Assembly: GCF_964204645.1 (NCBI RefSeq)
Contig: NC_134031.1
Location: 20,891,307-20,955,306 of the forward strand
DNA length: 64,000 nucleotides
Source: Tubulanus polymorphus
Taxonomy: Eukaryota; Nemertea; Palaeonemertea; Tubulaniformes; Tubulanidae
Direction of reading: 5' to 3'
The translations under genes were made by a program, and so were the position numbers. The notes under the pieces were generated by a model. It was given only the letters and a program-made list of their open reading frames with translations. It did no database searches and had not been told where the DNA came from. Below, in pieces: positions 1-25,500 of the stretch. Each line of letters starts with the position of its first letter. Within the stretch, counting starts at the first letter, position 1.

Positions 1-141
1 CTCGAAGAATCTCCAATCACCGCTCTTCAACTGGCGGAAACGTTAGCAGCGCCTTCATCGCTAACGACGACGACGACAACAAATGGTGAATCGGTCGGAG
101 TTCGGTCTGTTGTTAAACGCCGACGCGTTGACTCGCAATAA
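1..141 (+). CDS. C-terminal tail of an unidentified plus-strand gene, cut by the window edge
   Basis: Frame 1 is open from base 1 to a TAA at 139-141, giving 46 residues that end in a basic cluster (VVKRRRVDSQ-stop). Before this is an Ala/Ser/Thr-rich stretch with a run of six threonines. The composition (many ACG, TCG, CGA and GTT codons) resembles the confirmed exons further right more than the AT-rich introns. A poly(A) hexamer follows 160 bases after the stop. The KRRR cluster would suit a nuclear protein, but no family is recognised. A minus-strand frame is also open across 27-236 and looks like a shadow because it runs on through AT-rich sequence. The call rests on composition and the stop/poly(A) arrangement only. 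Confidence 0.4.
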   Translation, partial: LEESPITALQLAETLAAPSSLTTTTTTNGESVGVRSVVKRRRVDSQ

Positions 142-299
142 TCATAATGTGAATGAAAATAACAGCTAAATGCATCTTTGATCTCGACGCTTCTTCCATC
201 TGTCCTGATACTGTTGTAACCTAAATACAAAATCAAATCCGAAAGTCCTACTTTGTACAGTAAAACCTTCTTAATTTCAGATCATTCGGAACCAATGTA

Positions 300-305
300 A
301 ATAAA
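300..305 (+). terminator. poly(A) signal AATAAA after the left-edge gene
   Basis: AATAAA lies 160 bases past the TAA at 139-141, a reasonable 3' UTR length for the left-edge gene. In AT-rich DNA the hexamer also occurs by chance. Confidence 0.3.
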
Positions 306-1573
306 TCTATTTCAACAACGGTTTTGGAGTTGTTTGGATCAGAAATGTGAATGTAGCAAAATGTTGACATCATAAAAGACGATTAATTTCTCCTGTTGTT
401 ATGGTTTCACTGAACGCGTTTATAGTATTTTGAATGTAATTATGTAAAACATTATCCAGTGTATATGAGGATTATGTAACTGGTAAACAAATCATTTATT
501 TTTTTGTCTCAGTCTTAATTTCTATAGCGATCAGGCTTATATGATGATTTATTTTTGATGGGGTCAACAGGATTGTATGTATTTGACATATAACGGTGTA
601 TTATACTGTACTGAAGAAGAATGAACGATATAAAAACTTTTTACAAGAATTGCGAATTATCTTGATTTATTGATTTATCTATCTAATAGGATGATCTAAC
701 AAGCATTTGAGGTAAAGGGAAAACGTGAAGAAGGACTGCAAGGTTACTAAGAGTAGTTGCAGTAGACTACTACCGGTATCGACTAAGTGTTACCGGCATA
801 GACTAATGATGGTATCAAATTTTTGGATTTTTTCAATTTGACCTGATTGTTGTCAATTTTTCCCCGACTCGACTAGAGATACGCCGCATCTGGGATTAGA
901 CTCGAGCAACGGATGTCGTGATTCAGATATTACCGGAGCAACCCCATTCTTGTCGCAGAATTAGTGAGGTGGTTTAAGGCATTTTCCAGTTGATTATGCA
1001 GCCCTAATTTGTGTCTCATCTATCAAATATGTTGTGTAATCTTCTTGTCACCTGCTGGTCATGTCGCCTGAATTTTATATAACCATCTTAACTTATTGTT
1101 TTATGTATCCAATTCAATTCAATATAATTTATTCATCGACCTGCTATTTGGAATTTTACTACGATTTTCCTAACAATAAATAATGGGCAAAAAGAGAAAT
1201 TAGTATCTCAATCGGTGTAACAGTTAAGTCCAACAATGAATTATAGTTTAAGGAATCCAAATCTGCAACAATCTAATCGGCATCCTCAATTACATCCCTG
1301 GCATCATCCGTAACCATGGATACAGTGCCTTTCACAAAAAGTGGACGCCACAATCTCAAATTATCGACAAACAACAAACAATTTTTCATTTAAAAACCGT
1401 TCAATCTCTATTCATTCAACACGATGTCGATGATGTGATTTACTTGATGTGTTTTTATTTATAATTTGTTCGTGTGACACTTGATTTCTAATATTATCAG
1501 AATACAAATATTTCATGATCGTTAATTAATGACTGCGTAACTGGGAAGTCATGAATATTTTTTTCTTTTTCAG
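306..1573. other. gene-free spacer upstream of the first recognisable TRPM exon
   Basis: AT-rich sequence with no open frame of note. The true first exon or 5' UTR of the TRPM gene should lie here, because the exon at 1574 starts behind a good acceptor (polypyrimidine run ending in CAG). I could not find a convincing start exon or promoter by eye. Confidence 0.5.
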
Positions 1574-16726
<15,153 letters not shown>

Positions 16727-16838
16727 TACATCAACTGCTGTACGAAATCATACTCACTGAGTACAAGAGATTTAATAGAGCAGTTCATAAAACTGTCGAT
16801 ACAATCGATTTTACAAGTGTTTTATGTATTCACTATGT

Positions 16839-16844
16839 ATTAAA
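16839..16844 (+). terminator. Trpm: ATTAAA poly(A) signal of the TRPM gene
   Basis: ATTAAA lies 113 bases after the TRPM stop in AT-rich 3' UTR-like sequence. It is the second-commonest metazoan poly(A) hexamer. No canonical AATAAA was seen nearer. Confidence 0.35.
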
Positions 16845-17225
16845 ATTGTATTATCTTTTAGAGTCTATTTTTATTTCAAAATATGTATTGCAAGATACAC
16901 TTTACATATATATTTTTATGAGTTTCCTTCAGTAGCAGCTATGATTTATACATGTAATAGAGCCGTCCATTATACATAATGATTACAAATGTAGTTAATG
17001 TTGCATTGAATTGTGATAAGCATCTCTTCTATTGTAGGTTAATTTTTTATTGAGTGATTTTTTGATATACGGGTAATGTTTATATTGTCTCATTTTTAGT
17101 TTAGTAGTTTTAGTAGTGTGACCTTAGTGGGTCTGAAGGAATGGCCAGGGCCTTTTTATAGGTTATTATGACTCTATTAGCAGAGCTTAGTCCATGTTTT
17201 TGTCTTGACAGCCAACGACAGGGGC

Positions 17226-17310
17226 AGTTTCAAAAACAGGGACCCTTTGGTTCCCAGTCCTCCACTTAACCAACTGAGCCAACCGCACAAGACATCCAAT
17301 GTAGGTATCA
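17226..17310 (-). repeat. tRNA-derived SINE fragment
   Basis: On the minus strand, GTTGGCTCAGTTGGTTAAG is an excellent tRNA A-box/D-arm. It is followed by GGAGGACTGGGAACC and a decayed B-box (GGGTCCCTGTTTTTGAAAC) with an insertion. It looks like an old SINE head rather than a functional tRNA because the T-arm is not intact. Confidence 0.55.
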
Positions 17311-17502
17311 AATTCAAGCCTAGAACCACCTTCAGACGTTCACCAGTGCCATGTGTCCTTTGAAAGTGTGCTGATGAAACGACTTATTATGTCTAGGAGT
17401 CACAAACCATTTTGTTGCTTAATTTTCAATCAAATTGAGGTCCTGTACTCAAGTAATCAATCAGAAATTTTAAGAATGGTGATAAGAATAGATCAAGTAA
17501 AT

Positions 17503-17582
17503 CTATGAAATTGTATCTCTCTAATTTGTTATTCCTTGTCTCTTGTATTCTTTGGGACGATTGTTCTATCTCAAACTTGCTG
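17503..17582 (+). repeat. left copy of an 80-bp direct repeat flanking the minisatellite
   Basis: Matches 18421-18502 in the same orientation at roughly 90% identity (shared GTTATTC, TTGTCTCTTGT, TTGTTCTATCTCAAA). The two copies bracket the 57-bp array, so array and flanks form one composite unit. Confidence 0.8.
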
Positions 17583-17649
17583 TACATGGTTGGCAGCAAA
17601 CGTGATTAAAGCACTTTGGATAATGGACCTAGGGTTATCTGGTATCACA

Positions 17650-18345
17650 GGCACTCATGACTGCCAGCTAACCCTAACCCTAGGTCAGCTGACCAGTGAC
17701 ATCATAGGCACTCATGGCTGCCAGCTAACCCTAACCCTAGGTCAGCTGACCAGTGACATCATAGGCACTCATGGCTGCCAGCTTACCCTAACCCTAGGTC
17801 AGCTGACCAGTGACATCAAAGGCACTCATGACTGCCAGCTAACCCTAACCCTAGGTCAGCTGACCAGTGACATCACAGGCACTCATGACTGCCAGCTAAC
17901 CCTAACCCTAGGTCAGCTGACCAGTGACATCAAAGGCACTCATGACTGCCAGCTAACCCTAACCCTAGGTCAGATGACCAGTGACATCAAAGGCACTCAT
18001 GACTGCCAGCTAACCCTAACCCTAGGTCAGATGACCAGTGACATCACAGGCACCCATGACTGCCAGCTAACCCTAACCCTAGGTCAGGTGACCAGTGACA
18101 TCACAGGCACCCATGACTGCCAGCTAACCCTAACCCTAGGTCAGCTGACCCGTGGCATCACAGGCACTCATGACTGCCAGCTAACCCTAACCCTAGGTCA
18201 GGTGACCAGTGACATCATAGGCACTCATGGCTGCCAGCTAACCCTAACCCTAGGTCAGGTGACCAGTGACATCACTGCCTCTTATGACTGCCAGCTAACC
18301 CTAACCCTAGGTCAGGTGACCAGTGACATCACTGCCTCTTATGAC
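17650..18345 (+). repeat. 57-bp minisatellite with telomere-like motifs, about 12 units
   Basis: Twelve full units and a partial one. Each contains CTAACCCTAACCCTAGG (two telomere-type CCCTAA repeats), then the palindrome GGTCAGCTGACC or its GGTCAGGTGACC variant, then AGTGACATCA. Variant sites such as ACTCATGG/ACTCATGA and the centre of the palindrome group neighbouring units, as expected of local unit duplication. The 57-bp length keeps a frame open, but the protein reading is not supported. A second array lies at 28370-28727. Confidence 0.95.
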
Positions 18346-18420
18346 TCTAATCATAACTGTTGAGAAAAGTCTAGACTTCAAAATGTTTGTCCTTTTATTT
18401 CTGTAAAATTATCAAATATA

Positions 18421-18502
18421 TTTATGAAATTGTATCTCTTTAACTTGTTATTCGTTGTCTCTTGTTTTCTTTGGGATGATTGTTCTATCTCAAATTCTTG
18501 CT
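18421..18502 (+). repeat. right copy of the 80-bp direct repeat flanking the minisatellite
   Basis: Counterpart of 17503-17582, with about nine substitutions and a 2-bp indel. It is followed by a B-box-like GGTTCAAACCC at about 18530, which hints that the flank belongs to a SINE or another dispersed element. Confidence 0.8.
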
Positions 18503-19248
18503 GATGAATATGAGATCGCACAGATTAAGGTTCAAACCCAGCATGTACTTCATGCCATCATGTCTTTTATTGAAAAACTACAACATTATTTATTTCAGAC
18601 CATATATATTACAATACAGTTAATAAAGAAACTGAGTAGAAGCCAGTGGCTCTTACAACTGAACCAAGTTCCACATCTGTGGCTAAGTAATTCCATTGAA
18701 AAAGACTCCAATTGCCTCGGTTCTTGTGGGACCGATCTATTTATTCTAGTTACATCTACACTAGTTCATTGAACCCGGGGTTTGATGTTCTCAGCGACTA
18801 GCAGCGTCTACACTTAACTCAGCTTCAGTCAGTACGAATCCACATCTGTGGTTCAAGTTCAAGGTTAATCGTGGCGTTTGAACGCTGCATTGAACACTGG
18901 TTTACTGTTTACTCTAGAGAGAATGCAGAGTCGGATACAAACGCAGGTTTAATGCGGAGTAAACTTTTTCAAGAAGGAAAATGCATTGAACCCTTGTTTT
19001 GAGCGTAGTGTAGACAGCGTAACCAGAGTAAAAGAAGTGTAAGTGTATAATGTAGCTTCTGAGACAAGCCAAATTCTGCTTCTCCAAGACAAGCGGAGTC
19101 TACTGAATTCGAATAATTCAACCTCACAAGAACACAGCGTTCCACCTACTAATTGGGAACTTTCTTTCATGGAATATTCTAATTACAATGTATATAAATG
19201 CACAAACCGTAACTTGAGATTTTTTCGTCCATGATATAAATGTATATA

Positions 19249-19388
19249 CAGTTGACCCTGCTTAATGCAGATCTTCTTCAGCCACATTTTGACATAATCC
19301 AAACATTATCCATAATGTTGTTTAATAATCTTTTACACTGGATTAATTCAATCAATCCAAAATGATCTGGAATAAGCGGTGTCCAGTT
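19249..19388. mobile_element. candidate pogo/Tigger-like MITE
   Basis: The left end CAGTTGACCCTGCTTAATG and the complement of the right end (CTGGACACCGCTTATTCC) are imperfect inverted repeats. They share GCTTA and CAGATC at matching distances across about 140 bp. CAGT-type ends next to TA resemble pogo/Tigger elements. The ends and target site are degraded. Confidence 0.4.
19321..19326 (-). terminator. possible poly(A) signal of USP48
   Basis: TTTAAT on the plus strand reads ATTAAA on the minus strand, about 200 bases past the USP48 stop and inside the candidate MITE. No better hexamer was seen close to the stop. Confidence 0.22.
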
Positions 19389-19527
19389 ATGTGAACACAA
19401 ACACTTCAAATGAATCGTGATTGATGCGTTTAACTAGAATTACCGCAGTAGTTTAGATATGATGTTAAACAGCTCATTAAACAGTTTTTCAAAACGAATG
19501 CCATCACAAAACGATAAGACGATGTTA

Positions 19528-22500
19528 TCACGATGTTGATGTCGTGATTAGTCCTGTGCCTTTAAATCCTTCCTCGGGCTGTGTGGCTGAAATTCAGAGA
19601 ATGACAAAATAAGATCACAGAAATGTGCACTAGACTAGTTTCTATTCTAGCCATTTGGAATCATTTTGTGTAAGACAGCACCCAAAAACAGCAGAGATGT
19701 CTCATCGACTATTTGGTACTTACATGTGATCACATCAGCGTATAAAAGTGCTGTTTCTGTCGGTTCATCAACCTTGAAAATACAGAAAACCAAGAAACGT
19801 TTAGTAGTCATTAGTTTGACTAACTCTTAAATTTTGTGACATTTCTTTACATCTTTACAATCACTTTTTTTCCCATGTCTAAGTGCGTAGGATAACATTA
19901 GCAGTAACTGATCACAATGTGGACGTATTAAAATAACCTTCCTTAGCTTTTAAGCACAGCTTGTGCACAGATTATGTGTTCCGCAGTATATGGCATGAAA
20001 AGGATCGTAATATTTTGCCAGACTTTTCTTGAATTTTTCACACATTTTCATAACTTAAAGAGGTAAATTGAAAGTTGCTTGCCAACGTGTGTACTGGTGA
20101 ATTGCTGTAAGAATGAAAACATACCTTCAATTTAAGAACACAATCGGGTAGAATGCCGAGATTGTGTAGAGTTGCTGATTCATCCGTTAAACGCCGGTCG
20201 TCGAGATACAGATGCTGATCGAACGGCGCGACTGAAAACAGTTTCATCAGTTGCAGTTTTAAATCTCGTAACGTTAAATTCGACGATACGATCACTTCTT
20301 TCTCGCCGCGTACTTTCCGATGTCGAGAACTACGACGAATGTTGCCGGCGGACGCATTGTTGACGTCAAGCGGCGACGAATCCGTATCCATTTTACGTCT
20401 CTTCGCCGGAATACCGAGTTGAAATTCGGCCGTGTCGTCCGGTGTTAACGTAGAATGAACGGTATGTTTATTACTGGTGTCGGTATCATTGAGAACTTTC
20501 TGGATGAAAATGCGTTTATTCGTGAAATCTCGTTTTGAAAGTTCTTCGGCGTTTATTCGAGTTGCGATACACTCTCCGCATGTCTCTGTAACAGTGTGAA
20601 GAGAATGTCATATATTTCTGGTTAAAGCCACATTTAACATTAGACTTTATTCACTGAAGTCACAGTGATGTCATTCACAGGCATCATACGGTCCGTCAAA
20701 ATAGCAGTCAATCATGAGTTTAATTCAGAAAGCTTTTGACAGAGACATAACGACATGCTGTGACATCACCTAAATAAGATCTAATAGACTGAACTCGGGG
20801 TAATCAGTATATGGCAGTGGCACATATGCGGATGGTATCCATCTTGAATTTCTCATTCGATCCTAAAATAGGGATGTTGTCACTCTTCTGGATGTGATGA
20901 GTTGACTGTATGTCTATTAGGAGTATCCCTTCACAAACCTACCACACATGTAGGGAATGAAATAGAGGGCTTGATTCAATGGAACTGCGGATATAGTTCG
21001 ATGGTTGGTCACATTTACATAATTCTTATTGGGCCAATCAAACACCCAAAGACCCACATCTTTTCTAAAACTGCTTACATTAATAGATGAAACTCACCAG
21101 GGTCTGTTACTACTGTTACAGATCCGTTATCCCGTATCGCTAACAATGAGATGGTTTTATCAACGGAAACCTGACGTTCTAGTATTTTCCATTCAGTTTC
21201 ATACAGAAAACACATTCTGTAAAATAAGAAATAACAATATAGAGACCTGAAACCAGCGAGCTTTTAAACAGGGTGAACGAAAACAGTACTTGAATCATGC
21301 AACAATCAATCATCCAAATATAGAATAGACAAGGCAACTGAAGTGAAATAATAGAGAATCGCGACTGGAAATCTGGAAATGTTTGTGATTATAGGAAACT
21401 ACAGCTTATGATACAAATTTAAAGACATTTTGAAGAGGAATTAAACAGGCTTCCAAAATTACTACGACCCACGTGGTTCCATGACAATCACGCAAGAAGA
21501 TTTCCGCAAGTTTGATTATAACTTTCGGAGTTCAAAACAGTGATCTGGCACTAGTTATAACTTACTGCTGTACATTTGGCAAGTCATGGTTTGGCTGCAT
21601 AGGATCTGCTATCAGTTTAGCGTGCGAGCAGAGTAACACTTCATTTATCACAGACAAAACTGGATCGCAACGACTTGGATTCCTAAAACAGAACAGATGA
21701 TAATTTGTAAAGCATGTTGTCTAGGGTAGATGCACGTATAAACCAAATATCTAGACAAACTCCATCTACGGATGATTGTTCGGACACCTGCAGCGACTAA
21801 AGGCCTTAGTTGGCTAAAAATGATTCTTTTTTCGAGATTTCAATGATGAATCTGATGACTTACTTAAGGAACTTGCGCCACTGGTCGATGAACGATTTTG
21901 TGACTATGTACAACTGATCAACGGAGGTGTTCAAGTTGGGTCGACCTCGATTGTGGAACAAGTCGGATAATTCAGCTTTCATTTCACCAGCTATTTGAAT
22001 GTGACACTCGCGAAGAGCAGCTTCTTCCATATCGCAATCCTGAAGATCATAAACACAATCATTGTTAAAACGACAAAACAACACAATCATACGAATATCA
22101 TACAATCATCTTATAAATGTTTTAATAGTACATTGCTCCCATAATTACAGCAAAATTCCCAAGTTTTTCCCAAGTATTTCATGGGTGATTTTTCAATTTT
22201 CCAAAACGAATAATCTATACTAACCTGACATAATTTGCAAACATTATCATTATTCGTAAATTGTGGAGCAGCTGGAAAATAAACATTTAATCGCGTCCAG
22301 ACTTCCAATGAAACCAGACGACGACAGTTCGTATCTGACGTTAGATTTCCTGAAGAAGATAGAATTAGTTGTGTAATAAACAAAATTAACTGTTAGAATA
22401 AAAAAATCTCGCTATTGATGTATATCTTGAAATCTTTAATCCCCATCGATATCATATCAATAATAGTAGCTGCTTACTGTGGATACAAAGAAGATCTTCA

Positions 22501-25500
22501 TTAAATGCGATTTCATTCCCGACTTCCTCCGCACTCTTTTGCACCTCCTTAGCGACACAACCATCTTCAACAGATTTCCCATTTTCAGTTCCGAGATCAC
22601 TAGATGAATGCGCGACTGTCTCAATCGCTCGATTAGTTTGATCATTTTCTAGCAAACAGGATTTTGATTCTAACGTTTTATCACAGGTACTGCTCGGTTG
22701 AGTCGTAGTAAGCTCTTGATGCACATCAGGACCATCATCTGAAATATCTATCATATCGAATTATAACTTTTCTGAGCCTCACAGGTCTTTTTCTCGAGTA
22801 TTTTCAAGAGCTATCGCCAGCAATATAAGTGTGCTAGTACATAGGCGTTTATTGATTAGTAGAAGACTGTCTGCTTTCATTATAGTTCATATCCAGTTGT
22901 ATAGGCATCACCACAAACACGCATCATCAAAAATAAGTAAACACCATCAGGTATAGGGCGTGTGCACCTAGGAGTGAAAGGGTTAAACAGGTACAGGGCG
23001 TGTGCACCTAGGAGTGAAAGGGTTAAACAGGTACAGGACGTGTGCACCTAGGAGTGAAAGGGTTAAACAGTATACAATCAGGGATGTTGATGAATCATTT
23101 TACTAACCTTTTTTACCATTAACTTCAAATTCAGAAGATACATTCTCCGATGCCAATTTCTTCCACTGTCGCAGGGACATCTTACCAACCCAATATTGTG
23201 CCTCACTATAAAATATATATATTTGTGTTTTCACTTACTGTTTTCTTTGAGTGAAGAAATCCAAGAAATTAGTCACATGTATCAGGCCAATATTTAGTGC
23301 TTATATACAGTGTTATATACAACTTGTAAAATTGGCCAAAAATGCCACTAGAAAGCCATCTTGAATTTGATATCTTCAAGAATAGGCAATAACTGAAATG
23401 CCATTAACTATTTGCTCATCTGGTTGAGGATTAAAAAGAAATTCTGAACGTGTGGCATGAAGTAAATCATTACTGTACGACAGTCGTGTGTACCTTGGAT
23501 CAACATCAGCTTTTAATGCTCCGTTGAAGAAAAGTTGATCTTCAGCAATGCGCACTTTGAGGCGAATTGAATGACATCTCTGACGTACACAATCCCAACA
23601 CAACGATTCACTGTTTAATATAAAATAGGTCGTTTAATTCTTTAATTCGATGCTAAGGTCTGCCTTCTATCTATGATAAAATAACGGTTAAATCATTTTT
23701 ATTTTAAATAATAGATCAACGTTATTCATTTCAAGTTATCGTGACATTGATTACTGAAATCAAAGAGGGAACAAAAGCTCTACTTGATCTTTTTGAATTA
23801 AGTTCAGTAGAAAGGTTTGCAAAAAGCAAATATGGAAAGATTGGTATTCGCACTGACCTGTCTAACCGTGGACCGATGCTTTTATGCTTGGCATATATGA
23901 GATCTGCCTGAAAAAATGACAAATTATAGCGTAAGTTTTGCATCAAGCGTCAGGAGTGAATAATAACCATTAACAATTCATATAACATACAGCTTGTTTA
24001 TTGATCCACTTCAGTTTTCCCACCTTATCCGGATCCAATCTGATTAAAAACAGTTTAAATTCTTAAATTCTCCTATATTTTTCATATCGACTCATCATGA
24101 GAATATACATTTCCGCCGACAACATACATACTTGTTGTGGATGCAAAGGAATTCTATATTTTGAATAGTTTTAAGCGTGATGGTGTCCGCTAAAAATTTA
24201 CTCAGCCAGTCCTGACTTATCCATTCACCACTAGCATCTATAAATATCGAAATAATTGATCTGTAACATGATTCATCACTACTTTGCGCTGGTAGACATC
24301 TTACCACACAGCCCCATCAAATTTATAATCAGCACATAAGAACTTAGGTAAGAATGTCATAGATAACTTATGCAAGTTATGAGAAATCTATCCATGTCTC
24401 CTTAAAATCCCCCAAACACACGGGGTAAGATCGGAAGTTGATATAACGCAAACTTACCATCTTGAGGCTGCATCAAATCAAACAATTTCCTCATTTCTTC
24501 CTGTTTTATTTTACCACAGGAAATATTTTCATCCTAAAATGAAAACGAATTCATTCGAATGTGTGAAATGTTATGAATAAAACTGCAAAACTTACAAAGG
24601 GCGTTGTGTCATCTTAATTTGACGTTGAGAGTTGATGTTTAAATTGCCGGAAGGAAATGTACATAGAGGGAATCGTCCCTACACCAAAAGGAATATTCTT
24701 ACCCTCATCTTAACCATTTCTTTGATCCATTCTTCAAATTTAACATTATCACGTGCCACAAGCTCTTGCAGTCGTTGTGGTAAAATTGGCTCAATTGCCT
24801 CTTCATATCTTGCACTATTATCTGATAGAAACACAACAGTTTCAGTCGATCTAACTCACAATATTCCAGTTGAGACACAAATGAAAAAAACAAACAAATA
24901 TTCAAATTACCTGAATTTCTCAGCTTGTAAACCAACATGTACGCGTTTTTAGATGTATGGCAACCTTTTGGCACTTTCTGCTTTTTACCTTTTGTTGATG
25001 TTGACTCAGCAGATGCTGTCATTGATACCGCACTATCATCATCTAATGTTTAAAAGTTACATTTCCGCTCAATTATTTATCCTAATGCGGTCTTTATCAT
25101 TTTAGATTTGAAAAGATCGCAACTGAAGAATATCCATTGACTTCTTAAATTACGACGGGTATTTTTACGATATTGCCAGGTTATAGGAGCCTGAAAAAGG
25201 AGACTGAACCAGGTGTGGATCTAAGTGTTGTATTGGGAGTCTGCACCCCTGCTGTCCTTTTGTGTAAAGATATTTTCCTAGATCTGCCCCTGTTGAGCCC
25301 CGTAATTCAAACATTAACTACAGTAACAGTTATTACCTATGATCTGTATTTCATCTTCGCATCCGAGATGTAAATCTTTGCCTTTCATTTTCTCGATGTC
25401 TTCGTCGTTGAATTTATACCAGGATTTCAGTTTGTCGGCAGCGCGAATATGAGCGATGTAATGTCCGCTATAAGCAGTCGGGCCACGATGTATTAGAACG

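Larger units (their letters stand above)
16845..19527. other. intergenic region between convergent TRPM and USP48
   Basis: Apart from the SINE, minisatellite, flanking repeats and MITE listed separately, the region is AT-rich with no supported gene. The open frame at 17536-18363 is the minisatellite read as protein. The open frame at 18455 begins in the duplicated flank and shows no domain. Confidence 0.6.

Noticed and set aside
17536-18363. 275-codon open frame
   Set aside because: It is the 57-bp minisatellite read as protein. The flanks are dispersed repeat, and the same frame recurs in the second array inside a USP48 intron.
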